Origin: Ferrovibrio sp046297595
Lineage (GTDB): Bacteria > Pseudomonadota > Alphaproteobacteria > Ferrovibrionales > Ferrovibrionaceae
Assembly: GCF_046297595.1 (NCBI RefSeq)
Contig: NZ_JBKBHT010000006.1
Coordinates: 200,726 to 264,725 of the forward strand
Reading direction: 5' to 3'
Length of the DNA stretch: 64,000 nt
Positions 1 through 7,537 of this stretch are shown here, in pieces. The notes beneath the pieces were generated by a model. That model worked only from the letters and a program-made list of their open reading frames with translations, had not been told where the DNA came from and did no database searches. Positions within the stretch are counted from its first letter, which is position 1; each line of letters starts with the position of its first letter. The translations under genes were made by a program, and so were the position numbers.

Positions 1-1416
1 TTCGCCGAACCCGACGACGATCCGCATAACAAGGGTGGCTGGCATGCCATCGTCGCCATTGCCGACGTGGCGCATTACGTGCGGCCGGGCAGCGCGCTGG
101 ACCACGACGCGCGCCAGCGCGGCAACTCGACCTATTTCCCCGACCGCGTCGTGCCGATGCTGCCCGAGGCTTTGTCGGCCGATCTGTGTTCGCTGGTGGA
201 AGGCAAGGAGCGTGCCTGCCTGGCGGTGCATCTGTGGTTCGATGCCGATGGCAACAAGAAGCGCCACAAATTCGTGCGCGGCCTGATGCGCTGTGCCGCC
301 GGCCTGAGTTATCGCCAGGTGCAAGACGCCATCGACGGCAACCCCGACGAAGCAGCCCAGCCCTTCCTCGAAACCGTGCTGAAACCGCTCTATGCCTGCC
401 ATGCCGCCGTGAACCGCGCGCGCGAGGCGCGCCAGCCGCTGGCGATCACCGCGCCAGAACGCCGCGTGGTGATGGGCAAGAACGGCCATATCGCCGCCAT
501 CAAGCCGCGCGAGCACATGCTCAGCCATCAGGTGATCGAGGATTTCATGATCGCGGCCAATGTGGCCGCCGCCGAGGAGCTGGAAAAGCGGAAACAGCCC
601 TGCATGTACCGCGTGCACGAGCAGCCCTCGGACGAGAAGATCGATAGCTTGCGCAAGTTCCTCGACACGCTGGATTACCGGCTGGCCAAGGGCCAGGGTC
701 TGCGGCCGATGCATTTCAACGCCATCCTGGTCGCAGCGCGCGGCAGCGAGCATGAACGTCTGATCAACGAGGTGGTGCTGCGCAGCCAGATGCAGGCCTA
801 TTACTCGCCGAACAACCAGGGCCATTTCGGCCTCAACCTCCAGCGTTATGCGCACTTCACCTCGCCGATCCGCCGCTATGCCGACGTGCTGGTGCATCGT
901 GCGCTGGTGCGTGGCCTGAAACTGGGCGATGACGGTCTCGCGCCGGATGACGACGCCAATTTCGAAAGCATCGCCGAACATATCTCGCTGACCGAGCGCC
1001 GCTCGATGCAGGCCGAACGCGATGCCATGGACCGCTTCGTCACGGCCTTCATGTCCGAGCATGTCGGCGCGGAATTCGACGGCCGCATTTCCGGCGTCAC
1101 CCGTTTCGGCCTGTTCGTCACGCTGGAGGAAACCGGCGCCGACGGCTTCGTGCCGATCTCGTCGCTATCAGATGACTTCTACGCCCATGACGAGGCCCAT
1201 CGCGCCCTGGTCGGCAAACGCACCAAGAAGCGCTATCGCCTGGGCGACAGCGTCAGCGTGCGGCTGGAGGAAGCAACGCCCGTCACCGGTGGCCTGCGCT
1301 TCGAAATCCTGGGCAGCGGCGGCAGCGTGCCGCGCGCCCGCGGCGGCAGACCGGTGATCAAGAAGGCCACCAACCGCCCGAGCTGGTCGAAACACCGCAG
1401 CAAGAAACGCAAATGA
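1..1416 (+). CDS. rnr: Ribonuclease R, C-terminal part (5' truncated by window edge)
   Basis: This is a processive 3'-5' exoribonuclease that degrades structured RNA. The reading frame is open from base 1, so the N-terminal cold-shock domains lie outside the window. What remains starts inside the RNB catalytic domain: EPDDDPHNKGGWHAIVAIAD matches the RNase II/R active-site segment with clustered Asp residues, followed by GNSTYFPDRVVPMLPE and the RYAHFTSPIRRYADVLVH motif. An S1 RNA-binding domain follows (around FDGRISGVTRFGLFVTLEETGADG), then a short basic tail ending SKHRSKKRK, typical of RNase R rather than RNase II. The stop overlaps the start of the next gene (ATGA), which suggests co-transcription. 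The assignment is firm. Confidence 0.95.
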   Translation, partial: FAEPDDDPHNKGGWHAIVAIADVAHYVRPGSALDHDARQRGNSTYFPDRVVPMLPEALSADLCSLVEGKERACLAVHLWFDADGNKKRHKFVRGLMRCAAGLSYRQVQDAIDGNPDEAAQPFLETVLKPLYACHAAVNRAREARQPLAITAPERRVVMGKNGHIAAIKPREHMLSHQVIEDFMIAANVAAAEELEKRKQPCMYRVHEQPSDEKIDSLRKFLDTLDYRLAKGQGLRPMHFNAILVAARGSEHERLINEVVLRSQMQAYYSPNNQGHFGLNLQRYAHFTSPIRRYADVLVHRALVRGLKLGDDGLAPDDDANFESIAEHISLTERRSMQAERDAMDRFVTAFMSEHVGAEFDGRISGVTRFGLFVTLEETGADGFVPISSLSDDFYAHDEAHRALVGKRTKKRYRLGDSVSVRLEEATPVTGGLRFEILGSGGSVPRARGGRPVIKKATNRPSWSKHRSKKRK

Positions 1417-2387
1417 TCCGCCTCGCCACCGCCCTGCTCCTCGTCCTGCTGCCCGTGCAGGCTTTTGCTTTCGACCTGCAGGGCCATCGCGGCGCGCGTG
1501 GCCTGGCGCCGGAAAACACCCTGCCCGCCTTCGCCACTGCGCTCACGCTCGGCGTCAGCACGCTGGAACTCGATGTCGGCCTCACGCGCGACGGCCATCT
1601 GGTGGTGGGCCACGATCCTTTGCTGCAACCGCATTTGGCCCGCCTGGACGGCAAATGGATCGCCGCACCCGGCCCTGCCATCTGGCATAGCACGCTGACA
1701 GAGCTGCAACGCTACGATGTCGGTCGCCTCGATCCGGCCAGCAAATATGGCCAGACCTATCCGGAACAGAATCCGGTGGATGGCACGCGCATGCCGAGGC
1801 TGGAGGATGTGTTCGCGCTGGCGGCGAAAAGCGGCAATAGCGCCGTGCGTTTCAACATCGAGACCAAGATCAGCCCGCTGAAACCCGATGAGACGGCAAC
1901 GCCGGCCCAGCTGGCCCAGGCCGTGGTGCAGGCGATACGCATGGCCGGCCTGGCTCGGCGCGCCAGCATCCAGTCCTTCGACTGGCGCACGCTGGCCGAG
2001 GCGGCAAAGCTGGCGCCCGAGATTCCCCGTGTGCATCTCACCATCGAAGGTACGGCCTCGGATAACGTGCAGCGCGGCCGGCCCGATGCCAGCCCGTGGC
2101 TGGGCGGGCTGGACGCCGATGACCATGTCTCCACGCCGGCGCTCGTGAAGGCGGCAGGCGGCCAGGTCTGGTCGCCCTTCTGGCGCAATGTGACGGCAGA
2201 CCTGGTGACCGAGGCCCATGCGCTGGGCCTGCAGGTGATCCCCTGGACAGTGAATAACCAGCCCGAGATGGAACGCCTGATCGACCTCAAGGTGGACGGC
2301 CTGATCACCGACTATCCCGACCGTCTGCGCGCCGTGCTGCAGGCCCGTGGCATCGCCCTGCCCGCCGCGTCGCCCGTCACGCCATAA
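1413..2387 (+). CDS. Periplasmic glycerophosphodiester phosphodiesterase (GlpQ/UgpQ-like)
   Basis: This enzyme hydrolyses glycerophosphodiesters to glycerol-3-phosphate plus an alcohol. The 324-aa product has a signal peptide (residues 1-20, ending AFA before FDLQG), so it is predicted to be exported. The GDPD signature is complete: HRGARGLAPENT near residue 25 supplies the catalytic His and the PENT motif, and LELDVGLTRDGHLVVGHDP carries the metal-binding Glu/Asp and second His. FNIETK and ITDYPDRL motifs follow in the expected order. The start ATG overlaps the rnr stop by 4 bp. The long linker between the HDP and IETK motifs resembles the GlpQ (periplasmic) branch. Substrate preference cannot be read from sequence. 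Confidence 0.9.
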   Translation: MIRLATALLLVLLPVQAFAFDLQGHRGARGLAPENTLPAFATALTLGVSTLELDVGLTRDGHLVVGHDPLLQPHLARLDGKWIAAPGPAIWHSTLTELQRYDVGRLDPASKYGQTYPEQNPVDGTRMPRLEDVFALAAKSGNSAVRFNIETKISPLKPDETATPAQLAQAVVQAIRMAGLARRASIQSFDWRTLAEAAKLAPEIPRVHLTIEGTASDNVQRGRPDASPWLGGLDADDHVSTPALVKAAGGQVWSPFWRNVTADLVTEAHALGLQVIPWTVNNQPEMERLIDLKVDGLITDYPDRLRAVLQARGIALPAASPVTP

Positions 2388-2529
2388 ATCGGTCGCATCC
2401 GGCGGGCATTCTGCCGAACGGAACAAATTTGCCGCAGGATGGTTTCAGGGCTTCCCAGGCCCCGCATCCGGGGCTAAAACGGCGCCGCGCCGCACCGCCG
2501 GGTCGGCGCCGGAACCAGGGACGGCCAGC

Positions 2530-3513
2530 ATGATCACTGCCTACCTGCCGCAAGGCGGCCAGCTGCAACGCATCGAGCTTACCCCGGACTCCACGCTGCC
2601 CGAAGGCGTGGTGTGGATCGACCTGCTCGAACCCAGCCCGGCCGAGGAGAAATCCATCGAACGCCTGCTCGGCATCGAAATGCCGACCCGCGAGGAGATG
2701 CAGGAGATCGAGACCTCCAGCCGGCTGTATCGCGAAGGCGATGCCAGCTACATGACCGCCAACATCCTGTTCCATGCCGAAACGGAACAGCCCAAGACTA
2801 CGGCCGTCACTTTCATGCGCACGCCGCGCGCCACCGTCACGCTGCGCTTTGCCGACCCACTCTCTTTCCGCCAGTTCGTCGCCCGCGCCCAGCGCCAGCC
2901 CAGCCTGGCCGCTTCGCCCGATGCCGCGCTCTGCGGTCTGCTCGATTCCATCATCGACCGCGCCGCCGACGTGCTGGAGATCGCCGGCAAGGACCTGGAC
3001 GGCGTGTCGCGCAACATCTTCGGCCATCGCGTGAAGGAGCATGAATCCGCCGACGAGGTGGATCTGGAAGAAGCCGTGCGCAAGCTGGGCCATGTCGAGG
3101 ATCTGAATTCGCGCATCCGCGACAGCCTCGTGTCGCTCACCCGCCTGATCGCCTTCCTGACGCTCACCATGGCCGAACAGCGCGGCACCAAGGAAAGCCG
3201 CACCTGGCTGAAGACTCTGGCGCGCGACGTGCAGTCGCTGAACGAGCAGGCCGCCTTCCTGGCGCATAAGGGCAACTTCCTGCTGGATGCCACGCTGGGC
3301 CTGATCAACATCCAGCAGACCAAGATCATCAAGATCTTCTCGGTGGCCGCCACCGTGTTTCTGCCGCCGACCCTGATCGCAAGCATCTATGGCATGAATT
3401 TCGAACACATGCCCGAACTGTCGTGGGATTTCGGCTATCCGATGGCGATTGGCCTGATGATCGCCTCTGCCGTGCTGCCCTACTGGTTCTTCAAGCGAAA
3501 GGGCTGGCTGTGA
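2530..3513 (+). CDS. corA: CorA-family magnesium transporter
   Basis: This is a homopentameric inner-membrane Mg2+ channel. The protein is 327 aa, with a long acidic and coiled cytoplasmic N-terminal domain and two transmembrane helices at the extreme C-terminus. The first helix ends in the diagnostic YGMNFEHMPEL loop, which forms the selectivity filter. The last residues are basic (FKRKGWL). The ATG at 2530 was chosen because it follows an AGGGAC ribosome-binding site and begins a typical CorA N-terminus; the frame is open further upstream, but that stretch looks non-coding. The 142-bp gap before it holds GC-rich hairpins (for example GCCCC/GGGGC), but I do not recognise an M-box or mgtA riboswitch. 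The stop overlaps the next gene (GTGA). Confidence 0.93.
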   Translation: MITAYLPQGGQLQRIELTPDSTLPEGVVWIDLLEPSPAEEKSIERLLGIEMPTREEMQEIETSSRLYREGDASYMTANILFHAETEQPKTTAVTFMRTPRATVTLRFADPLSFRQFVARAQRQPSLAASPDAALCGLLDSIIDRAADVLEIAGKDLDGVSRNIFGHRVKEHESADEVDLEEAVRKLGHVEDLNSRIRDSLVSLTRLIAFLTLTMAEQRGTKESRTWLKTLARDVQSLNEQAAFLAHKGNFLLDATLGLINIQQTKIIKIFSVAATVFLPPTLIASIYGMNFEHMPELSWDFGYPMAIGLMIASAVLPYWFFKRKGWL

Positions 3514-3905
3514 ACCCGCTGTCGCTCGACGACCTGATGGAACGCCCGATGGGCGATGCGATGTGGCGCGGCTGGCGCATGCGTTGCCCCGCCTGCGGCC
3601 AGGGCCGCATGTTCGGCCGCTATCTCAAGGTCAACGATACCTGCCCGTCCTGCGGGCTGGAAATGTCCGGCCATCGCGCCGACGATGCACCGCCCTATTT
3701 CACCATCCTGATCGTCGGCCACATCATCGTGCCGTTGATGCTGCTGCTGGAACAGCATATGCAGCCGCCCGAATGGGTGCATATGGCGTTGTGGCTGCCG
3801 CTCACCCTGCTGCTCTGCCTGTGGTTCCTGCCCCATATCAAGGGCACGCTGATCGGCCTGCAATGGGCGCGGCGCATGCATGGATTCGGCAGCGAGCCGC
3901 ACTGA
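3510..3905 (+). CDS. DUF983 zinc-ribbon membrane protein
   Basis: A 131-aa membrane protein of the DUF983 family. It has a zinc-ribbon-like pair of CxxC motifs (RCPACGQG near residue 26 and TCPSCGLEM near 47), then the family's HRADDAPPYFT segment and two hydrophobic helices (about 67-82 and 92-108). The GTG start at 3510 overlaps the corA stop and keeps the protein at family length; upstream in-frame ATG codons lie inside corA. DUF983 proteins are common in alphaproteobacteria, often near Nudix or cytochrome oxidase genes, but their function is not established. A Nudix gene follows after 27 bp. Confidence 0.85.
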   Translation: MNPLSLDDLMERPMGDAMWRGWRMRCPACGQGRMFGRYLKVNDTCPSCGLEMSGHRADDAPPYFTILIVGHIIVPLMLLLEQHMQPPEWVHMALWLPLTLLLCLWFLPHIKGTLIGLQWARRMHGFGSEPH

Positions 3906-3932
3906 TCCGGCAAAGGCGCTATACTGCGTCGG

Positions 3933-4649
3933 ATGACGTCCGCCGACTCGCAGAGTGAAAAACCCAAAACACCCCAGCCGATCCGCGATGCGGCCACGCT
4001 GATCCTCTATCGCCGGCGCGGTGCCGGAAGCGATGGGCGTTTCGAGGTTCTGATGGGCGAGCGCCATGGCGCCAGCGCCTTCATGCCCAACCGCTATGTC
4101 TTTCCTGGCGGCCGGCTCGACCTCGCCGACTACAAGATCCGCCCGGCCGCGACGCTCAATCCCGTCAGCACGGCGCGGCTGGCCCGCTGCAAGGGAACCG
4201 GCCCACGCAAGGCGCTGGCCCTGGCGCTGACCGCCATCCGCGAAACCTTCGAGGAATCCGGCCTGCGCATCGCCGCGCCGGGGCGCCAAACCACGCCTCC
4301 ACCGGCCGGCTGGGCCGCCTTCTGCGCCGGCGGCCTGGCCCCTGATCCCTCGCGCCTGCTCTATGTCTGCCGGGCGATCACCCCGCCGGGCCGGCCCCGC
4401 CGCTTCGATGCCCGCTTCTTCGCGGCCCCGGCCGAGGCCGCCACCGGGGACCTGCGCCCCTCGCCCGAACTCGACAAGCTTAGCTGGGTGACCCGGGAGG
4501 AAACCGAAAGCCTGCCGCTGCCCAACATCACCCAGTTCGTGATCGCCACCCTGGAAGATTGGCTGCGGCCAGGCAACGCCGACGACCCGGCCTGCCGGGT
4601 GCCGTTCCATTACATGCGCCACGGCCAGCGCCGGCTGGACTGGGAATGA
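3933..4649 (+). CDS. NUDT19-like Nudix hydrolase, first copy
   Basis: A 238-aa Nudix hydrolase, a family that cleaves nucleoside diphosphates linked to another group. The Nudix box is split: YVFPGGRLD lies at residues 55-63, but the catalytic AIRETFEESGL only appears at 101-111, so about 25 extra residues interrupt the usual GX5EX7REUXEEXGU. This interrupted box is characteristic of the NUDT19 branch, whose animal members hydrolyse CoA and acyl-CoA species. The second tandem copy overlaps its stop codon by 4 bp. Substrate is inferred from family only. Confidence 0.85.
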   Translation: MTSADSQSEKPKTPQPIRDAATLILYRRRGAGSDGRFEVLMGERHGASAFMPNRYVFPGGRLDLADYKIRPAATLNPVSTARLARCKGTGPRKALALALTAIRETFEESGLRIAAPGRQTTPPPAGWAAFCAGGLAPDPSRLLYVCRAITPPGRPRRFDARFFAAPAEAATGDLRPSPELDKLSWVTREETESLPLPNITQFVIATLEDWLRPGNADDPACRVPFHYMRHGQRRLDWE

Positions 4650-5278
4650 GCCTGAACCCTTCCAGACCGGTGAAGCCCAGGGATGCCGCCAGCCTGATCC
4701 TGGTGCGCCGGAGCAGCGCCGGCCCGCTGGAAATCCTGCTCGGCCGCCGGGCTGGGAAACACCGCTTCCTGCCCGATGTGTATGCCTTTCCGGGCGGGCG
4801 GGTCGATTCGAGTGATTTATCAGATATAATCTCTAATGCCATAAATATAAACAGAAATATCATATCATTGATGGGCTGCTCGCCGGATCTGGCTGGCGCC
4901 CTGGCGCTGGCTGCCCTGCGCGAAACCTGGGAGGAAACCGGGATCGTCCTGGGCCGGGTGGAAGCCGACCGGCTGCGGCCTGATGCCTCCAGCCTGCAGT
5001 ATCTCGGCCGGGCCATCACGCCTTCGGAAAGCCCGATCCGGTTCCACGCCCGCTTCTTCCTGCAGGATGTGACGGGCCTGCCCGTCAGCCTGGGCGGCTC
5101 GGGCGAGCTGCTGGACCTGGCCTTCCGGCCGCTGGAGGCGGCCCTGCGGCTGCCGCTGGCCGACATCACAGAATTCATGCTGCGGGACGTGATCGGCCGT
5201 CTGGGGCCCGACCTGAGGCCGGGACGGCCGGTTTTCTGGCGTTATCGCCGGGGTAAACCCCTGATTGGCTGGGATTAG
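4646..5278 (+). CDS. NUDT19-like Nudix hydrolase, second tandem copy with AT-rich patch
   Basis: A 210-aa paralogue of the preceding gene. It has the same split Nudix box: VYAFPGGRVD at 45-54 and LRETWEETGI at 91-100. The ATG at 4646 overlaps the upstream stop (ATGA); the frame continues further upstream only as an overlap with the first Nudix gene. The DNA at 4811-4870, coding for roughly residues 56-75 in the loop between the two halves of the Nudix box, is only about 23% GC (14/60) and uses ATA, AGA, TTA and AAT codons absent from the flanks. The loop has almost the same length as in the first copy, so this is compositional replacement rather than a simple insertion. The frame is intact and catalytic Glu residues are present. 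Confidence 0.85.
   Translation: MSLNPSRPVKPRDAASLILVRRSSAGPLEILLGRRAGKHRFLPDVYAFPGGRVDSSDLSDIISNAININRNIISLMGCSPDLAGALALAALRETWEETGIVLGRVEADRLRPDASSLQYLGRAITPSESPIRFHARFFLQDVTGLPVSLGGSGELLDLAFRPLEAALRLPLADITEFMLRDVIGRLGPDLRPGRPVFWRYRRGKPLIGWD
4811..4870. other. AT-rich patch inside a Nudix gene
   Basis: Sixty bases at about 23% GC inside a gene that is otherwise GC-rich on both sides. The segment is in frame and codes for Ile/Asn/Ser-rich residues in the insertion loop of the Nudix box. It contains imperfect inverted similarity between its ends (TATCAGATAT-like and ATATCATATC-like). Confidence 0.7.
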
Positions 5279-5287
5279 ATTTTCATT

Positions 5288-5326
5288 TGTACATTTTATA
5301 GTGATTGAATTAATGTACATTCTATA
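5288..5326. repeat. 13-bp direct repeat pair upstream of orphan ORF
   Basis: TGTACATTTTATA (5288-5300) and TGTACATTCTATA (5314-5326) match at 12 of 13 positions, spaced 26 bp apart, each with a TGTACA palindrome at its left end. They lie in an AT-rich stretch just ahead of the 62-aa ORF. Tandem operator copies are one reading; a decayed duplication is another. Confidence 0.4.
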
Positions 5327-5346
5327 TTCGATGAATGGGAGCTCAG

Positions 5347-5535
5347 ATGATCGCCAAAGGACAAGTTTGGGAAGCAAAATTTGACAATGGCCAGGTCAGG
5401 CAAATCGCTGTAGATGAGATTCTACTTGATGGCTCATTTGGGATAGTGCGCTTTCTAGACAACCAAATGAGAATAAAGCTGAATTTGGCTGGATTGCTTT
5501 ATCTACGACCTGGTACGTGGCGGCGAGTAACGTGA
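5347..5535 (+). CDS. Orphan 62-aa protein in AT-rich islet
   Basis: A small ORF of unknown function. Its GC content is about 45% (85 of 189 bases), far below the neighbours, which suggests recent acquisition. The ATG at 5347 was chosen because GGGAG (5337-5341) sits 5 bases upstream; ATGs at 5331 and 5335 lack an obvious ribosome-binding site. The predicted product is mixed polar and hydrophobic (starts MIAKGQVWEAKFDNGQVRQI), without signal peptide, membrane helix or recognised domain. The end of the ORF overlaps a tRNA-like fold at 5519-5576. It could be a remnant of a mobile element or a small regulator. Confidence 0.5.
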   Translation: MIAKGQVWEAKFDNGQVRQIAVDEILLDGSFGIVRFLDNQMRIKLNLAGLLYLRPGTWRRVT

Positions 5536-5576
5536 GCAGTTGACATCGGGGTGCGAATCCCTATGCTGCGCCGCCA
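5519..5576 (+). other. tRNA-like folded segment, possible attachment-site remnant
   Basis: GGCGGC(G) at 5519-5525 can pair with (C)GCCGCC at 5569-5575, GCAG (5536-5539) with CTGC (5566-5569), and an inner arm CAT/ATG plus GGGG/CCC closes a TGCGAAT loop that resembles a T-loop, followed by terminal CCA. At 58 nt it is too short for a tRNA and lacks a clear anticodon arm. It may be a degraded tRNA 3' end left by an integrated element. Confidence 0.2.
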
Positions 5577-5612
5577 ATCCCAAGCCGACCGCTAATTGTG
5601 GAATCGTAAGTC

Positions 5613-5780
5613 ATGGCCAAGCCGACTACCCTGAAGATCAAGCTGGTGAGCAGCGCCGACACCGGCTACTTCTACGTCACCAAGAAGAACCCGCGCACCA
5701 AGACCGAGAAGCTGTCGTTCAAGAAGTACGACCCGGTGGCGCGCAAGCACGTCGAATTCAAGGAAGCCAAGATCAAGTAA
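5613..5780 (+). CDS. rpmG: 50S ribosomal protein bL33
   Basis: A 55-aa large-subunit ribosomal protein. The sequence begins MAKPTTLKIKLVSSADTGYF, followed by YVTKKNPRTKTEKLSFKKYDP and ending EAKIK, the standard alphaproteobacterial bL33. It is the cysteine-free form, lacking the zinc-binding CxxC pairs. A good terminator follows 40 bp after the stop. GC content returns to core-genome level, so the adjacent islet ends before this gene. Confidence 0.95.
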   Translation: MAKPTTLKIKLVSSADTGYFYVTKKNPRTKTEKLSFKKYDPVARKHVEFKEAKIK

Positions 5781-5821
5781 TCAGGCTTTCGCTGGCGCAT
5801 CCGTAGGGGTGCCGCCATGAA

Positions 5822-5851
5822 AAAAAGCCCCGCCTTTCGGCGGGGCTTTTT
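5822..5851 (+). terminator. Rho-independent terminator after rpmG (bidirectional)
   Basis: GCCCCGCC pairs with GGCGGGGC around a TTTC loop; a run of six A precedes and five T follow, so it can end transcripts from both rpmG and the convergent MFS gene. Confidence 0.9.
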
Positions 5852-5873
5852 CATTTCGACGGCATACTGCGGC

Positions 5874-7145
5874 TCAGTTGTTCACCGCCATGGCCGGGTG
5901 ATTCGCCGGCACGCGACGCAGAGCGGCCCACAGGCTGAGCACCGAAAGCAACGTGGCAACGGCGAACAGCCCGACATATCCCACGGCATCGGCCAGCACG
6001 CCGCTGACCAGGGAGCCGGCCATGAAGATGAAAAGCTGCGCGCAGGATAGGAGGGTGAAATCGGTGCCAGCGCGCTCCTTCGCCGCCGCGCCCATGAACA
6101 GGGTGTAGAGCGCGACGATCTCCATGTAGCGTGACACGGTATTGCAGGCCACCAGCAGGATCAGCAGGCCATGCATCTGCAATCCCAGCGCGGCATAGAC
6201 GCCGCAGCCCAGGAATACAGCGCTGCGTAGAAGCCCAAGCCCGAGGATGGTGCCCCACAGGCCATAGCGCTTGATTGTCCATGCCGCCAGCGCCGCTCCG
6301 AACAACCCCGCCGTGGCCGCCGAGGCGCCCGAGAGGTAGCCGATCACCTCGAGCGAAAGGCCATTATCGACCAGGAAGGGTTTTTCCATCGCCTTGGTGA
6401 TGCCCTCAGAGGCCCGATAGATCAGCGCGAAGCCCAGCACGGAATAAGTGATCGGGTCCTTCAGCGCGGCCCGCAGGGAGGGCCGCGTTTGTGCGGCGGC
6501 AGGCGATGCGGGCATCACGGTATCGGCGTGCGGCTCGTCCATCAGCAGAGTGGACAACAGGGTAAGCCCGGAAAGGCCGGCCAGGATCAGGATGGTCGGC
6601 GTCCAGCCATACTGGCTGTACAGATAAAGCGTGAGGCTGGAACCGATCACCACGCCGATCGCCACACTGCCGCCCTGGATGGCATTGCCGCGACCGCGTT
6701 CGCTGGCCTTCAATCGCTCGGTGGCATAACCGTCGGTGGCTATATCCTGCGTCGAGCTGAGCATGATCACGCAAAACCCGAGGCCGAGCACAACCCACAT
6801 ATTGGTCGGCGGCATGAAAGCGAACAACACAAGCAGGCCAATGACGCCGAGCTGGGTCGGCAGTATCCAGGAGCGGCGATGACCGAGCCGTGCCAGCCCG
6901 AACAACCGCAAGGGTGTACGATCCACCAGCGGCGCCCAGAGAAACTTAAGCATCATCGGCGCCATCAGAATACCGATCATTCCAATGGCGCTGCGCGATA
7001 TGCCGCCATCGCGCAGAATGGCCGGCAGTGCGGCGGCATAGAGATACATCGGGATGCCCTGCGCCACATACAGGCCCAGCAGGGCTGCAAACAGCCGCGT
7101 ACGGCCTGCCGGCATCGGCGGCTGGGATACGATGCCCACGGTCAT
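5874..7145 (-). CDS. MFS permease of the AmpG / FptX-RhtX type, probable siderophore importer
   Basis: A 423-aa 12-helix transporter. The N-terminal region YVAQGIPMYLYAAALPAILRD, and the segment SSTQDIATDGYATERLKASERGRGNAIQ, are typical of the AmpG-related subgroup that includes FptX and RhtX, which move ferri-siderophores across the inner membrane. Its start overlaps the stop of the small gene 7142-7519, and that gene is 18 bp from a TonB-dependent receptor, so the three probably form one transcription unit. The siderophore role rests on this context: AmpG itself imports muropeptides, which remains the alternative. No ABC components or siderophore biosynthesis genes are in view. Confidence 0.75.
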   Translation of the reverse strand: MTVGIVSQPPMPAGRTRLFAALLGLYVAQGIPMYLYAAALPAILRDGGISRSAIGMIGILMAPMMLKFLWAPLVDRTPLRLFGLARLGHRRSWILPTQLGVIGLLVLFAFMPPTNMWVVLGLGFCVIMLSSTQDIATDGYATERLKASERGRGNAIQGGSVAIGVVIGSSLTLYLYSQYGWTPTILILAGLSGLTLLSTLLMDEPHADTVMPASPAAAQTRPSLRAALKDPITYSVLGFALIYRASEGITKAMEKPFLVDNGLSLEVIGYLSGASAATAGLFGAALAAWTIKRYGLWGTILGLGLLRSAVFLGCGVYAALGLQMHGLLILLVACNTVSRYMEIVALYTLFMGAAAKERAGTDFTLLSCAQLFIFMAGSLVSGVLADAVGYVGLFAVATLLSVLSLWAALRRVPANHPAMAVNN

Positions 7146-7519
7146 GCGGCCTCCAGTTGAAGCCGGGCCCAGGCCATCGCTTCAGCTTCGCTGCGCAGCA
7201 CCACGGTGGGAAACGGCATGGCCTTGCGGAAATTGGCATCATCTATTGTGGCCGGATCGCTATCGGGCCGCACCCGGGCCAGGCCGAGGCACAATCGGCC
7301 CAGGTCGTCGCGGTGCCGCTTGAACCACAGCGCCATGGCACGGTAGCCCTCGGGCGACATGCGATTGCTGTTGCCGAACACCAGCACCATCACAAAGCCG
7401 GGCGGCCGCATGACGAGATCATCAAGTGCGGCCAGATAGGCAGCTTCATCGGCAGCATCAAAGCTGCCGATGAAGCGTAGGATGTAAACCGGCGCACCGG
7501 CTGTTTCGTATGCGAACAT
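7142..7519 (-). CDS. Small STAS/SpoIIAA-like protein, function unknown
   Basis: A 125-aa soluble protein without signal peptide or membrane segment. The pattern (an N-terminal strand pair YILRFIGSFD, a helix DEAAYLAALDDLV, a strand FVMVLVFGNS, then helices and a closing strand PTVVLRSEAEAMAWA) resembles the STAS/SpoIIAA-like fold. I do not recognise a specific family. It sits between the TonB receptor and the permease with a 4-bp overlap to the latter, so a role tied to that uptake system is likely. Confidence 0.55.
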   Translation of the reverse strand: MFAYETAGAPVYILRFIGSFDAADEAAYLAALDDLVMRPPGFVMVLVFGNSNRMSPEGYRAMALWFKRHRDDLGRLCLGLARVRPDSDPATIDDANFRKAMPFPTVVLRSEAEAMAWARLQLEAA

Positions 7520-7537
7520 TGGCCTCCTGTGGGCCTG

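Noticed and set aside
2388..2529. A magnesium riboswitch ahead of corA
   Set aside because: The gap has GC hairpins but nothing resembling the M-box core, and it is too short for the full structure.
5519..5576. A piece of tmRNA (ssrA), which is split and permuted in alphaproteobacteria
   Set aside because: I see neither the tag-peptide reading frame nor the conserved tmRNA acceptor 5' sequence.
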